Shown here: positions 54,202-63,663 of the stretch, piece by piece
How positions within the stretch are numbered: the stretch's first letter is position 1
Layout of the letters: the number at the start of each line of letters is the position of its first letter
Origin: Hyphomicrobiales bacterium
Lineage (GTDB): Bacteria; Pseudomonadota; Alphaproteobacteria; Rhizobiales; Rhizobiaceae
DNA length: 64,000 nt
Direction of reading: 5' to 3'
Assembly (NCBI GenBank): GCA_900472485.1
Contig: UCII01000001.1
Location: 431,986-495,985 of the forward strand
Translations under genes and position numbers: made by a program
The notes under the pieces: generated by a model
Database searches by the model: none
Seen by the model: only the letters and a program-made list of their open reading frames with translations
Told to the model about the DNA's origin: nothing

Positions 54202-54834
54202 CTACTCTTTGCGGTAGGTACCCTGCAGGGTCACGCCGTTCGCGAAATCGCACGTGCCCCCCTGCGACACGCGCCAGGTCTTTGCGTTGAGGCGATCGAG
54301 GCCGATCTTGCACGCGTCTCTGGAGAGTTCAGCATGTTCTTTCGCCAGCGGCACGACGCCGTCGAGACCGTCGGCATTGACATCGCCGGCCTCTGCTCCG
54401 CCCGGGCCGACGAAAGTCGAGGAGAGCGAAACTGCGAGGAGACCATCGACCGGCCCGAAGATCGCAAGGTGGCCCTCATTGCCGTCGGCGCTGTTCGACT
54501 GGAAATCCGTTGAAGCGCTTTGTCCACCCTTAGTCCTCAAGAGAGACGCAATCTGGTCGTCATAGGCCTGCTGGGCGCATGCTGCATCGCTGCAGGATTG
54601 CACTTTGATGATCCAGTGCCGTTGCCGTTCCCGAATCTTGTCCGCATCATCGCGTTTCAATGCGGCGGCATAGAGATCCCTCACCATCGCATCGCGAGCA
54701 AGCAGCGATTTGTCCTGACAGATCATACGGTCGCTTGGCGAGCCTGGCTTTGAGCAATTGATCCCCGCGGCTTCGACAGGTATGGCAGAAAGGCCGATGA
54801 TGATCATGGCCGAAACGGATTTTGCTATCTGCAT
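54202..54834 (-). CDS. LprI/DUF1311-type secreted protein
   Basis: A 210-residue protein with a signal peptide ending PVEAAG. A DUF1311 (lysozyme-inhibitor LprI-like) module follows, with INCSKPGSPSDRMICQDKSL, LYAAALKRDDADKIRERQRH and VQSCSDAACAQQAYDDQIAS. Cysteines are placed for two disulfides. The C-terminal 90 residues (from about 120) are less familiar and contain GDVNADGLDGV, resembling a calcium-binding dockerin-like loop. GGAGGTG precedes the ATG. A periplasmic protective role is inferred. Confidence 0.8.
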   Translation of the reverse strand: MQIAKSVSAMIIIGLSAIPVEAAGINCSKPGSPSDRMICQDKSLLARDAMVRDLYAAALKRDDADKIRERQRHWIIKVQSCSDAACAQQAYDDQIASLLRTKGGQSASTDFQSNSADGNEGHLAIFGPVDGLLAVSLSSTFVGPGGAEAGDVNADGLDGVVPLAKEHAELSRDACKIGLDRLNAKTWRVSQGGTCDFANGVTLQGTYRKE

Positions 54835-55000
54835 GAGGCACCTCCATCACCCGATACGTCAGCTAATTATGGCTGCTCGCGGCTTCGTAAAGATCATGCC
54901 GGCGTGCAGTTGAACTGGGCCGAATATCGCGTCGGCATTTGAAGATCGTCGGTAGTCTCCTAATTTGCATTGAGCAGATGGACATCAATGGGGAGGTCAC

Positions 55001-55507
55001 GTGGAAGGTGAAACGCAATTGTCCGGCAGGGTCACATTCCTGATCGTCGGTTCCTTGTTTCTTGCCATCACCATAGCAATGGGAGCCCTGGCACTTCATC
55101 TTTATCGGACCTATGCAAATGCGACCGCCACGGCGGCCTGCACGGTTTTCTCCTGGGGCTTCGGCAGCATGCTGATATCGATGGCGCTCGTGCTGCTGAC
55201 CTCGAGAAAGAAGGTTCGGGGCAGGCTCGCCACTAGGCGCGGCAAGGTAACAGTCAGGCTCGGTAACCGATCACCAGGCTCCAATGGTCACGTGACCGGC
55301 GATGGCGTCGAAGCCGAAGGCGAGGCAGGGGTGCCCATCACAAGCGTAGTCCCATCGCTCTTCCTGGCCGCCTCCTCGATCGGCCTGGCGTTCTTCGGCC
55401 TATTTCTTTTCGGCCGACACCGGCTCGACCTGATTGGATCGGGAATGTTCATCGCATTCGTGATCTATATTGCAAATTGGAGCAGGCTGGCATGGCCGCG
55501 CAAATAG
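55001..55507 (+). CDS. hypothetical membrane protein
   Basis: A 168-residue protein starting at GTG with GGGGAGG seven bases upstream. It has four likely membrane spans: VTFLIVGSLFLAITIAMGAL, CTVFSWGFGSMLISMALVLL, VVPSLFLAASSIGLAFFGLF and LIGSGMFIAFVIYIANWSRL. A basic loop between spans two and three holds RKKVRGRLATRRGKVTVRLG. I do not recognise the family. It stands alone. Confidence 0.7.
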   Translation: MEGETQLSGRVTFLIVGSLFLAITIAMGALALHLYRTYANATATAACTVFSWGFGSMLISMALVLLTSRKKVRGRLATRRGKVTVRLGNRSPGSNGHVTGDGVEAEGEAGVPITSVVPSLFLAASSIGLAFFGLFLFGRHRLDLIGSGMFIAFVIYIANWSRLAWPRK

Positions 55508-55601
55508 CTCCTTTGTGCTGGCAGGAGCGCGGAGGCGAACGGACCCGTACGCCTCCGCCGACTATTCCGACCTCTTGCATCGGTCCACAGAACGCCCAAT
55601 G

Positions 55602-56870
55602 TCAGGCGGCATGCTTTTGACCGCTTTCGGTCGAGGAATTTGCTTGCAACGGATCGAGGTCTACTCGATATGCGAACAATTTGCGGCTAGCTCTGACGGT
55701 CATCGGAATAAGCAGGGGCAGAAGCAGATCTCTCAGAAACAGGCTGAGCCGACTGTTTTTTCGTTTTCTGGAAGCATTTTGCCGGGTGAGTTTAACCACG
55801 CGCGCAATACGCGGGCGTCGCAAGGCTTCGTAGCGAGCAAAGGCGGCGCCGTAGTCGAGCGTATCTGCCAGGCAGGCGGACAGAACAACGGCATCCTCCA
55901 TGGCCATCGAGGCACCCTGGCCGGCATGCGGGCCGATGGCATGCGCGGCGTCGCCGAGCAGTACGACGCGCCCGCTCGACCAGACCGGAAGCTGCGGCAT
56001 GTCGAAAATTGGATAGCTGCGCTCGATCCTGTCAACAGTGCGAAGGATCGAGCGATTGGGTTCGGGATCGTCGGCATGCATCTGGCGGACGTGAGCGGCC
56101 AGTGCCGTCGGTTCAAATGCGCGTACCGCGTCCGGCGTGTCGGCGGGGAAGGAATCGAACCAGTAGACGGGATGGGAGGCCGTCTTGAGGTAGCCGAAGA
56201 AGGCTTTCTCGCCGAAGGTCATGCGCATCACACCATCGGTATCCGGTATGTCGGCATCGACGATGCCGCCTGTGCCGATCAGACCCGTAAATTGCGGCAG
56301 GGGATAATCCGGAAATATTTGCATGCGGACGAAGGACCGCAGTCCGTCGGCGGCAACGAGCAGGTCGACGGCAAGACCGGCACCTTCGGAGAAGTTGAGC
56401 GTTACGGCATGCGCGTGATTGTCGACCTTGGTCACGCGCCGGCCAAATTGTATGGTGATGCCTTCGGCTTGGCATTTTTCGATCAGGATGCCCGTGAGAA
56501 CGCCGCGCCTGATGGTAACGGCTGGTGTGCCGAACGTCGCCAAATGGTCGCTCTGGTCGACGAGCGCTAGCCTTTTGCCGCGGGCATTGCAGAGCTCGAT
56601 GGCGCGGGTTTCCAATCCCTCGCGCAACACTTCTTCGTAGCAGTCCGCCGCGCGCAGCCCGTTCATGCCGTTGGAAGCGAGCGTCAGAAACTCTCCTTCG
56701 GACAGGGCGGCCTCTCTGGAACGGGCTTCGAACAGCACCGGACGAAAGCCGAGCCTTGCCAGGCGCAGCGCGAGCACAAGCCCGCCTATGCCGGCGCCGC
56801 ATATGCCGATCGTCGCCTCGGGGGCTGTCGCTCGATTCATGGTTGCGGCAGGATCGTCAATGGGGCACAT
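55602..56870 (-). CDS. FAD-dependent monooxygenase (salicylate hydroxylase-like)
   Basis: A 422-residue flavoprotein of the aromatic-ring hydroxylase group. The FAD motif IGICGAGIGGLVLALRLARL near residue 22 is followed by RPVLFEAR, LLVAADGLRSFVRMQIFPDY (the DG motif), and VVLLGDAAHAIGPHAGQGAS with MAMEDAVVLSACLAD. GAAGGAAG precedes the ATG. It is transcribed away from a MarR gene only 27 bases distant, the classic layout for an aromatic-inducible enzyme. The substrate is unknown. Confidence 0.92.
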   Translation of the reverse strand: MCPIDDPAATMNRATAPEATIGICGAGIGGLVLALRLARLGFRPVLFEARSREAALSEGEFLTLASNGMNGLRAADCYEEVLREGLETRAIELCNARGKRLALVDQSDHLATFGTPAVTIRRGVLTGILIEKCQAEGITIQFGRRVTKVDNHAHAVTLNFSEGAGLAVDLLVAADGLRSFVRMQIFPDYPLPQFTGLIGTGGIVDADIPDTDGVMRMTFGEKAFFGYLKTASHPVYWFDSFPADTPDAVRAFEPTALAAHVRQMHADDPEPNRSILRTVDRIERSYPIFDMPQLPVWSSGRVVLLGDAAHAIGPHAGQGASMAMEDAVVLSACLADTLDYGAAFARYEALRRPRIARVVKLTRQNASRKRKNSRLSLFLRDLLLPLLIPMTVRASRKLFAYRVDLDPLQANSSTESGQKHAA

Positions 56871-56897
56871 TGGTTCTTCCTTCTAATAGTTTGATAA

Positions 56898-57392
56898 ATG
56901 AATTATTCGATGATCGAACAAAAGTCAAATGAAGATGAGCGTCATCTCGTGGAAGCGATCAGCCTCGCCTGCATGCGCTGGCAGGAGGCGACCGAGAGCT
57001 TCGACGAAACCTTCGGCAAGCTGCATGGGCTCAACAGCGCCGAGCGGCGATGCCTCAGCGTGATCATGCGCGCGCCGCAGCCCGCAAACGCCGTCGCCAA
57101 GGCTATCGGCCTTGCGCCGCCGTCGGTTACCGCCTTGATTGATCGCCTTTCGGCGCGGGGTCTTCTCCACCGCGCTCCCGATCCGAACGACCGGCGTCGT
57201 GTGCTGGTGGCGCCGTCCGAGAAGGCGATCAGGCTGGGACGCGAAGCCTATGGCCCAATCGAGCAGGCCGGCGCGCAGATGCTTAAACAGTTTTCCGAGG
57301 CGGAAAAGCAGGTGATCTTGCGGTTCATCACACAAGCCATCGAGATGCAGGAGCGAGAGCTCGAGCGGCTGTTACAGCAGGACAAGAGCTGA
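56898..57392 (+). CDS. MarR-family transcriptional regulator
   Basis: A 164-residue MarR protein. FGKLHGLNSAERRCLSVIMR lies before the winged helix-turn-helix, in which ANAVAKAIGLAPPSVTALID is the recognition region. The wing reads LHRAPDPNDRRRVLVAPSEK. It is divergent from the FAD monooxygenase and probably represses it and itself from the 27-base shared AT-rich gap, released by an aromatic ligand. The first ATG lacks a ribosome site; in-frame ATGs at 56910 and later are alternatives. Confidence 0.9.
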   Translation: MNYSMIEQKSNEDERHLVEAISLACMRWQEATESFDETFGKLHGLNSAERRCLSVIMRAPQPANAVAKAIGLAPPSVTALIDRLSARGLLHRAPDPNDRRRVLVAPSEKAIRLGREAYGPIEQAGAQMLKQFSEAEKQVILRFITQAIEMQERELERLLQQDKS

Positions 57393-57488
57393 ATTCAATC
57401 GCCGGCGGACGATGCCCCGATTTTAGGAACGCGGTACGTCTTGCCATGATCTACGGCATTTCTTTACTATCCGATGTTATAATCGGGC

Positions 57489-59105
57489 TTGGGGATAAAT
57501 TTGAAGGCCCGCTGGGAGAAGATGCTGGACGCGGAAATCGTCGCATTCCTGGAAGCCTGTCCGATGGCGGCACTTGTGCTCGACGCCGTCGGCACGATCG
57601 TCTTTGCCAATGCGGGAGCCCTGGAGCTCTTTATCCTTTCAGATGCGCCTCACGACCTATCCATCTCGGATTTGATACCGGAGTGGCCGCTGCCGGGCGC
57701 TGCGTCGCAGCCATTGCTCGTGACAGGCGCCGGCCATCGACGGGATTGCCGGGTCAACGTGATGACTTGGCCCTCAGCGTTAGGAAGGCTGACGGCGGTT
57801 CTTATCGAACCAGCGAACGAAGACCGCCATGCCGCGGTGGCGGCGAGAGAGGCCAATCTGCGCCTTCGATATGTGATAGAGATGCTGCCGGAAGCGGTCT
57901 GCGTCTTCGATGCGAGTGATCGCTACGTTCTGTGGAACGAGAAATATGCGGAGCTCTATCCGGATATCGCCGATCACCTCAAACCGGGCATCGCTTTCGA
58001 AGATATCCTGAAGATCAGCCTTGCCAGCGGCCGCATGCCGGAGGTCGTCGAAGACAAGGATATCTGGCTGAAGCAGCGCATGCGAAAGTTTCGACAGCCG
58101 GTTTCACAGGAGGAGCAGCAGCTCCAGGATGGACGATGGCTTCGGCATGATGATCGGCGCACCCCTGACGGCGGGGCCATCGGAATGCGGATAGACATCA
58201 GTGAGTTGAAACAGCGCGAAGAGCGGTTGCGGCAGCTTTTCGATGCCAATCCGATGCCGATGCTCCTATGTGATGGCAGCAATTTGCAGATCATTCAGGT
58301 CAACCGGGCAGCTATCGACTTCTATGGCTTTTCAAAAGCGACGCTGCTCTCGCGGAGGGCGTGCGACATGCATGCCGAGAGCGAAGCGGATCGCTTTGCA
58401 GATGGGCTTCTCGAACTCGAAGGCGATTGCGAGGCCAGAACCGTCTGGCGACAAAGAGTTGCCGACGGGGCAGAACGCCACGTGCTTGTTTACGTTCGAT
58501 TGCTCCACGAGGGCCTGGAACGCCGCCTTCTACTGACCATTGCCGATGTCAGCGATCGCATTCTCGCGGAGGCCGAAGCCAATCGCCTGGCACGGCACGA
58601 CATGCTCACCGGACTGCCGAACCGGATGTGCTTCTACAAGGCCCTCGATGACGCCTTGAAGGTAAATAATGGAAGGAGCGTCGCCGTTTTCTGTCTTGAT
58701 CTCGATGGGTTCAAGCCGGTCAACGACACTTTCGGGCATGCTGCCGGCGACGAGGTTCTCAAGATGGTGGCCGAGCGGCTGCGTGGTGCGGCCAGAGGCC
58801 ACATGGTTGCGCGCTTGGGCGGCGATGAGTTTGCTATCCTGATGACCGGGGAAGTGGACGATATCGCCGATGTAGCGAAGGGTTGCATTGCTGCTTTCAA
58901 ATCCTCCTTTCGCATCGAGGGTGCCTCCGTCGATATCGGTATCAGCATCGGCGTTTCGGCAGCGCCGGAGAATGGCGAGAACGGAGAGGTTCTGATTCAG
59001 GAGGCGGACCGCGCCCTCTACCGAGCCAAAGCCAACGGCCGAAACACATGGCGGACGGCGAGCGGCGACCACCGCCAACAGACTGTTTCAGCACGCGTGA
59101 GATAA
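57489..59105 (+). CDS. PAS-GGDEF diguanylate cyclase
   Basis: Up to 538 residues with no membrane span. Three PAS-like regions (about 15-100, 125-235 with LPEAVCVFDASDRYVLWNEK, and 245-360 with LFDANPMPMLLCDGSNLQII) precede a GGDEF domain. That domain starts DMLTGLPNRMCFYKALDDAL and has the intact active site ARLGGDEFAIL. The inhibitory RxxD site five residues before GGDEF is absent. It should make cyclic-di-GMP in response to a cytosolic signal. The frame opens with TTG at 57489; as a TATAAT lies at 57478-57483, TTG at 57501 or ATG at 57522 may be the true start. Confidence 0.9.
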   Translation: MGINLKARWEKMLDAEIVAFLEACPMAALVLDAVGTIVFANAGALELFILSDAPHDLSISDLIPEWPLPGAASQPLLVTGAGHRRDCRVNVMTWPSALGRLTAVLIEPANEDRHAAVAAREANLRLRYVIEMLPEAVCVFDASDRYVLWNEKYAELYPDIADHLKPGIAFEDILKISLASGRMPEVVEDKDIWLKQRMRKFRQPVSQEEQQLQDGRWLRHDDRRTPDGGAIGMRIDISELKQREERLRQLFDANPMPMLLCDGSNLQIIQVNRAAIDFYGFSKATLLSRRACDMHAESEADRFADGLLELEGDCEARTVWRQRVADGAERHVLVYVRLLHEGLERRLLLTIADVSDRILAEAEANRLARHDMLTGLPNRMCFYKALDDALKVNNGRSVAVFCLDLDGFKPVNDTFGHAAGDEVLKMVAERLRGAARGHMVARLGGDEFAILMTGEVDDIADVAKGCIAAFKSSFRIEGASVDIGISIGVSAAPENGENGEVLIQEADRALYRAKANGRNTWRTASGDHRQQTVSARVR

Positions 59106-59265
59106 GAGGCAATACAGAAACGCACAGGCTATGTGGCTCTTGAACTTGGCTTGATCTCTCCTCATTTCAGTATCCACTGTTTCAATCTGTCGAACCGACA
59201 GCCTCCTGCTTTCCAACAGTTGCTGCCGTTCCTCTATGCGACGCGTCCGCGTCGGAGGAGTTTTC

Positions 59266-60228
59266 ATGGGCTTTATTGATCGTGACATCCAGCCGTCATC
59301 CGATGCCGGGCTGCTGGATGCCTATTCTCAATCGGTATCGAGTGCCGTCGATCTCGTCGGGCCGGCCGTCAGCCGGATCGAGCGGTTGGGCGGCCGCGCC
59401 GGACATGGTTCGGGCTTCGCCATTTCGCCGGATGGCCTGGTCGTCACCAACAATCACGTTGTCGACGACGCCAAGGCCGTACGCATCAAGACGCCGGAAG
59501 GGGCGACCGTTGAGGGCAGGGTGCTCGGGCGCGATCCGGATACCGACCTCGCTCTCATCCGTGCTAATGACTGGCCGGGCAACTGGGCGCGACTTGGCGA
59601 TTCCAAATCGCTGAAGCGCGGTCACATCGCGATCGCCATCGGCAATCCCCTTGGTTTCGAATGGACCGTCACCGCCGGCATCGTCTCGGCGCTTGGCCGT
59701 TCCATGCGCGCGGCCAGCGGGCGGCTGATGGAAGACATCATCCAGACGGACGCCGCCCTCAATCCCGGCAATTCCGGCGGTCCGCTGGTTTCGTCGGCGG
59801 GTGAGGTGATCGGCGTCAATACCGCCGTCATCCAGGGTGCGCAGAGCATCGCGTTTTCGGTCGCCTCCAACACGGCGAAGCACGTGGTGTCCGAAATCCT
59901 GCGTTTCGGCCATGTCCGGCGCGCCTATATCGGCATCGCCGCTGATACGGTCGAACTGCATCGGCGCATTGCGCTTGAGGCCGGCATCACACATTCGACC
60001 GCCGTGCGCCTGCGCCGTGTCGAGAAGGATAGTCCGGCGGAAAAGGGCGGCCTACAGGAGGGCGACTACCTGCTTGCCATCGATGGGCACGCCGTCTCCG
60101 GCATAGATGATGTCGTCCGGCTGCTCGATGGCGACAAGATCGGCATAGAGATCGAGGTCTTGATCTTCAGCGTCGGCGGCCTGATCGAGCGCAGACAGGT
60201 CAAGCCTTCGGCACGCCCTGCTATCTAA
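59266..60228 (+). CDS. HtrA/DegP-like serine protease with one PDZ domain, no signal peptide
   Basis: A 320-residue trypsin-like protease. The catalytic triad is H64 in VVTNNHVVDD, D94 in DPDTDLALIR and S170 in NPGNSGGPLVSSAGEVIGVN. A PDZ domain follows from about 225, with DSPAEKGGLQEGDYLLAIDG. Most HtrA proteins are periplasmic, but this one begins GFIDRDIQPSSDAGLLDAYS with no signal or membrane anchor and so appears cytoplasmic. GGAGGAG precedes the ATG at 59266, ruling out the longer frame. The substrate is unknown. Confidence 0.92.
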   Translation: MGFIDRDIQPSSDAGLLDAYSQSVSSAVDLVGPAVSRIERLGGRAGHGSGFAISPDGLVVTNNHVVDDAKAVRIKTPEGATVEGRVLGRDPDTDLALIRANDWPGNWARLGDSKSLKRGHIAIAIGNPLGFEWTVTAGIVSALGRSMRAASGRLMEDIIQTDAALNPGNSGGPLVSSAGEVIGVNTAVIQGAQSIAFSVASNTAKHVVSEILRFGHVRRAYIGIAADTVELHRRIALEAGITHSTAVRLRRVEKDSPAEKGGLQEGDYLLAIDGHAVSGIDDVVRLLDGDKIGIEIEVLIFSVGGLIERRQVKPSARPAI

Positions 60229-60285
60229 CGAATGGTGCTAATCCCTGAGACGGCAGCATTGCACTCGCGGTGCTGCCGTTCTCTT

Positions 60286-61062
60286 TTATCCTCTGCCGAC
60301 AAGCGGCATCTTCGTTGCCATGACAGTCATCGAGAGGACGTTGGCATCCAGTGGCAGCGTGGCCATGTAGACGACGGCGCGGGCAACATGCTCTGCCGAA
60401 ATCGTCGGCTCTGCCGCGGTCTCGCCATTTGCCTGCAGCACGCCGGCGCTCATCCGCGCCGTCATGTCGGTGGCGGCGTTGCCGATATCGATCTGGCCGC
60501 AGGCGATATCGAAGGGTCGGCCGTCGAGTGCCGTCGATTTTGTGAGGCCGGTGATGGCGTGCTTCGTGGCCGTATAGGGTGCGGAATGGGGCCGCGGTGT
60601 CGTTGCCGAGATCGAGCCGTTGTTGATGATGCGCCCACCTTGCGGTACCTGGGCTTTCATCAGGCGGAAGGCTTGCTGCGTGCAGAGGAACGCGCCGGTC
60701 AGGTTCGCACCGACAATGGCATTCCATTGCTCGAAACTCAGCTCTTCTATCGGCACAGCCGGCAGGCCCATGCCAGCATTGTTGACCAGAAGGTCGAGGC
60801 GGCCATAGCGGTCGGCGATCATATCGAAAAGGCTGCGGACCGATGAGGGATCACTGACATCGGCGGAAATCGCAAGAAATTCCGCCCCGGTCTCCTCCGA
60901 AAGCTCGTGAGCGGCTTTTTCGAGAACGTCAGCCCGGCGTCCCGAAATGACGACCTTGAAGCCTGCCAAGCCGAGCGCCTTGGCAATGGCGCGGCCGATG
61001 CCCGTGCCACCGCCTGTCACCAACGCGATCGCGTTTCGTGCGTTCGATGATGCCTCCGTCAT
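60286..61062 (-). CDS. SDR-family dehydrogenase at the end of the tetronate operon
   Basis: A 258-residue short-chain dehydrogenase. The cofactor motif is [20 protein letters not shown] near residue 12, followed by [20 protein letters not shown], the catalytic Ser in [16 protein letters not shown] and the pair [11 protein letters not shown]. Its ATG overlaps the stop of the denD-like gene, so it is co-translated. It may oxidise a related four-carbon acid or a side product. It does not belong to the core otn set as known. Confidence 0.9.
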   Translation of the reverse strand: MTEASSNARNAIALVTGGGTGIGRAIAKALGLAGFKVVISGRRADVLEKAAHELSEETGAEFLAISADVSDPSSVRSLFDMIADRYGRLDLLVNNAGMGLPAVPIEELSFEQWNAIVGANLTGAFLCTQQAFRLMKAQVPQGGRIINNGSISATTPRPHSAPYTATKHAITGLTKSTALDGRPFDIACGQIDIGNAATDMTARMSAGVLQANGETAAEPTISAEHVARAVVYMATLPLDANVLSMTVMATKMPLVGRG

Positions 61063-62045
61063 GCAACCCTCCCGTCCAGTTCGTCTTCGATATGCGCCCG
61101 CAGGATCTCGTCAAAGCTCTGTTCTGCCTTGAAGCCGAGATCGCTCGCGCGCTTGGCATCGAACTGTGTCGCCCAACCAGAAACGATGCGTTCGATCACC
61201 GGATCCGGCTCGCGGCGGATGAGCGCAACCGCCTTGTCGCCGCCGACACGGCGGAGCGCATCGATCTCATCGGAAACGTGCGCCGAAAGCCCAGGCATGG
61301 TGAGATTGCGCCGCGGCCCGATCTTCGCCGTATCGAGCGTTGCGGCGTGCACGAAGAAGCCGACCGCTGAGCGCGGGCTCGCAAACCAGTGGCGAACCGT
61401 ATCGCTGACGGGCAGGATAGCCTCTTTGCCGACCAGCGGCTCGCGCAGGATGTTGGAAAAGAAGCCGGAGGCCGCCTTGTTGGGAGCGCCGGGGCGCACG
61501 CAGATGGTCGGCAGTCGGATGCCGATGCCATCGAAAATGCCGCGGCGAGAATAATCGGCAAGCAGGAGCTCCGTGATCGCCTTCTGCGTGCCGTAGCTCG
61601 TCAGCGGCGCGGTCAGGAATTCGTCGCCGATGACATCGGGGAAGGGGGTACCGAACACGGCGATGGAGGAGGCAAAGATGACGCGCGGGGTATAGGCCGA
61701 TTTCAGGCCCTGTTGGCGGATGGCTTCGAAGAGCGCTCGCGTGCCATCGAGATTGACGGAGTATCCTTTGTCGAAATCGGCCTCTGCTTCGCCGGAGACG
61801 ATGGCGGCGAGATGGAAGATCATATCCGGGCGGTCTTCGATGAGCTTTTCCGCAACACCCGGTGATGCAAGATCGATCGTCAAAGCCTTGGACACGGATG
61901 CAAGCGCTTCCGGCACCGGGGGCTGGAAGGCATCGACCAGCGTCAGGCGATCTATAGCCTTACCGAGAACCGTCGGCTCGGCGGCGATGCGGTTGACGAG
62001 CTTGCGGCCGACCATGCCGGCAGCGCCCAGGATCAAAACATGCAT
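61059..62045 (-). CDS. denD: D-erythronate dehydrogenase-like NAD-dependent epimerase/dehydratase
   Basis: A 328-residue extended SDR protein like DenD, which oxidises D-erythronate at C2 to 2-oxo-tetronate. It begins [20 protein letters not shown] (GxxGxxG), with [40 protein letters not shown] and the catalytic [25 protein letters not shown] lies nine bases before the ATG at 62045; the frame extends upstream to 62138 but covers the palindromic repeat. Context with otnI, otnC and otnK strongly supports the role. Confidence 0.88.
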   Translation of the reverse strand: MHVLILGAAGMVGRKLVNRIAAEPTVLGKAIDRLTLVDAFQPPVPEALASVSKALTIDLASPGVAEKLIEDRPDMIFHLAAIVSGEAEADFDKGYSVNLDGTRALFEAIRQQGLKSAYTPRVIFASSIAVFGTPFPDVIGDEFLTAPLTSYGTQKAITELLLADYSRRGIFDGIGIRLPTICVRPGAPNKAASGFFSNILREPLVGKEAILPVSDTVRHWFASPRSAVGFFVHAATLDTAKIGPRRNLTMPGLSAHVSDEIDALRRVGGDKAVALIRREPDPVIERIVSGWATQFDAKRASDLGFKAEQSFDEILRAHIEDELDGRVA

Positions 62046-62065
62046 ATCGGCTTTTCCTCCCAATA

Positions 62066-62120
62066 GAGCAATTCCAGAAAAAGTGCGTAGCGGTTTTCCG
62101 TCCGGAATTGCGAGAAAACA
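62066..62120. repeat. rhizobial-type intergenic palindromic repeat
   Basis: GCAATTCC (62068-62075) and GGAATTGC (62104-62111) flank AGAAAAAGTGCGTAGCGGTT and a TTTTCCGTCC stretch. Short elements with this form recur between genes in Rhizobium genomes, from memory. Here it sits inside the tetronate operon, between otnI and denD. The remaining bases to 62245 show no gene. Confidence 0.55.
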
Positions 62121-62245
62121 AACAGATGGGCGGTTCACGGATTCAATGAAAAGCTAAACCGCTCCAAGCTGATATCAGTCTTCGGGATCATTCCCGAGTG
62201 AATGTCTTTGATGGCCATCCGGCGTCGAGGATGCCAATCACCCTT

Positions 62246-63010
62246 TCATTTGTATGCTTGCAGCCAGGCGAGCCCGGCCTCTGTTGTGGTTGCCGGCCGA
62301 TATTCCGCTCCGATCGGCCTGTCATAGCCAAGCTTCTCCAGGAACTGCAGAATGTGACGGTAATCGATCTCCCCGTGGTCCGGCTCGCGCCGGTCCGGAA
62401 CGGCGGCGATCTGGATGTGGCCAATTACAGCCATATGATCCTGCAGCCTGCGGGTCAGGTCGCCCTGCATGATCTGGAGGTGATAGCAGTCGAACATCAG
62501 CTTGAGGTTGGCGGCATCGACCGCGGCTATGATATCGAGTGCCTGGTCGGCAGTCTGGAGGAAGTAGCCTGGCGCATCGCGATAGTTGAGCGGCTCGATC
62601 AGGATCGTCGTCCCAGTCTTGCCAGCGCGTTCGCAGGCATAACGCAGATTGGCGATGAAAGTGCCCCGTGCCACGTCGCCGGCGGCCTTGCCCGCCATCA
62701 CATGCACGTTTCGCGCGCCGATGGCGGCTGCATAATCGATCGCCTGATCGATGAGGCGACGGGCTTCATCCTCGCGGCCCGGAATGGCGGCAAGCCCATT
62801 GTCACCGGCCGCTACATTGCCGCGCGCCGTATTGATGCCGAGCATGGGAAGGCCAGTCTCCTCCAATGCCTGATGCGCGGCTTCAGCGGGCGTGTCATAT
62901 GGATAATGGCATTCCACCGCATCGAAGCCGGCAGCTTTGGCAGCGCGGATGGCGTCGGGAAGGGAAAGCTCCTGCCACAGGAAACCCAGATTGGCGGAAA
63001 AGCGCGTCAT
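62246..63010 (-). CDS. otnI: 2-oxo-tetronate isomerase (hydroxypyruvate isomerase family)
   Basis: A 254-residue TIM-barrel isomerase of the Hyi/OtnI family. RFSANLGFLWQELSLPDAIR is at the start, then AGFDAVECHYPYDTPAEAAH, the metal ligand Glu in TTILIEPLNYRDAPGYFLQT, NLKLMFDCYHLQIMQGDLTR and GEIDYRHILQFLEKLGYDRP. It turns 2-oxo-tetronate into 3-oxo-tetronate for OtnK. The ATG at 63010 is the family start and lies two bases after the otnC stop. Confidence 0.92.
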   Translation of the reverse strand: MTRFSANLGFLWQELSLPDAIRAAKAAGFDAVECHYPYDTPAEAAHQALEETGLPMLGINTARGNVAAGDNGLAAIPGREDEARRLIDQAIDYAAAIGARNVHVMAGKAAGDVARGTFIANLRYACERAGKTGTTILIEPLNYRDAPGYFLQTADQALDIIAAVDAANLKLMFDCYHLQIMQGDLTRRLQDHMAVIGHIQIAAVPDRREPDHGEIDYRHILQFLEKLGYDRPIGAEYRPATTTEAGLAWLQAYK

Positions 63011-63012
63011 GT

Positions 63013-63663
63013 TTAGTCCCACTCCACGTCATAGGTGCGAACGAGGTCAGCAATCTGCGCGTCCGTCAGCAGCGAAGGATTAGCGCCACGGGTCAAGATG
63101 GCAAGCTTTGCCGTCTCTTCCAGTTCTTCAATCGCATAGACCGCCGCCTCCAGATCTTTGGCTGAAACGACGGGACCATGTGCCGCCAGCATCACGGCGC
63201 TGCGCTTGCCGGCCAGTCCGCGAATGGCATCGCCCATCGCCGGGTCGCCCGGCATGAAATAGGGCAGGAGTTTTACTTTGCCGAGCTTCATGATCGAATA
63301 GGCCGTCAGCGGCGGCAGCATGTTGTCGGCATCGACGCCGGGCAGGATCGAGAGTGCCACCGAATGGCTCGAATGGAGATGAACGACGGCGCCCGTCTTC
63401 TTCGGCCGTGTCTCATAGAAGGCGGCATGCAGCGGCATTTCCTTGGTCGGCTTGTCGCCGCCGATCAGACGCCCTTTGTCGTCGAATAGCGAGAGGCGTG
63501 CGGGGTCGAGGCGTCCGAAGGAACTGCCCGTCGGCGTCACCAAAAGCCTGCCGTCGCTGAGGCGCGCCGAAATATTGCCGGAGGAGCCGGCGGTCAGACC
63601 GCGGTCGTAGAGCGACTTGGCCATCATGCATATTTGTTCACGCAAGTTCGCTTCTTCGCTCAT
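63013..63663 (-). CDS. otnC: 3-oxo-tetronate 4-phosphate decarboxylase (class II aldolase family)
   Basis: A 216-residue class II aldolase/adducin-fold protein. The phosphate-binding start is GLTAGSSGNISARLSDGRLL with TPTGSSFGRLDP. Zinc ligands are in GAVVHLHSSHSVALSILPGV and the later MLAAHGPVVSAKDLEAAVYA. It decarboxylates 3-oxo-tetronate 4-phosphate to dihydroxyacetone phosphate. Its start overlaps the otnK stop (ATGA). Confidence 0.93.
   Translation of the reverse strand: MSEEANLREQICMMAKSLYDRGLTAGSSGNISARLSDGRLLVTPTGSSFGRLDPARLSLFDDKGRLIGGDKPTKEMPLHAAFYETRPKKTGAVVHLHSSHSVALSILPGVDADNMLPPLTAYSIMKLGKVKLLPYFMPGDPAMGDAIRGLAGKRSAVMLAAHGPVVSAKDLEAAVYAIEELEETAKLAILTRGANPSLLTDAQIADLVRTYDVEWD

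Noticed and set aside
56871..56897. Possible MarR palindrome in the 27-base divergent gap
   Set aside because: The gap is AT-rich with partial symmetry around ATAAATGAATTAT, but the match is too weak to call an operator.
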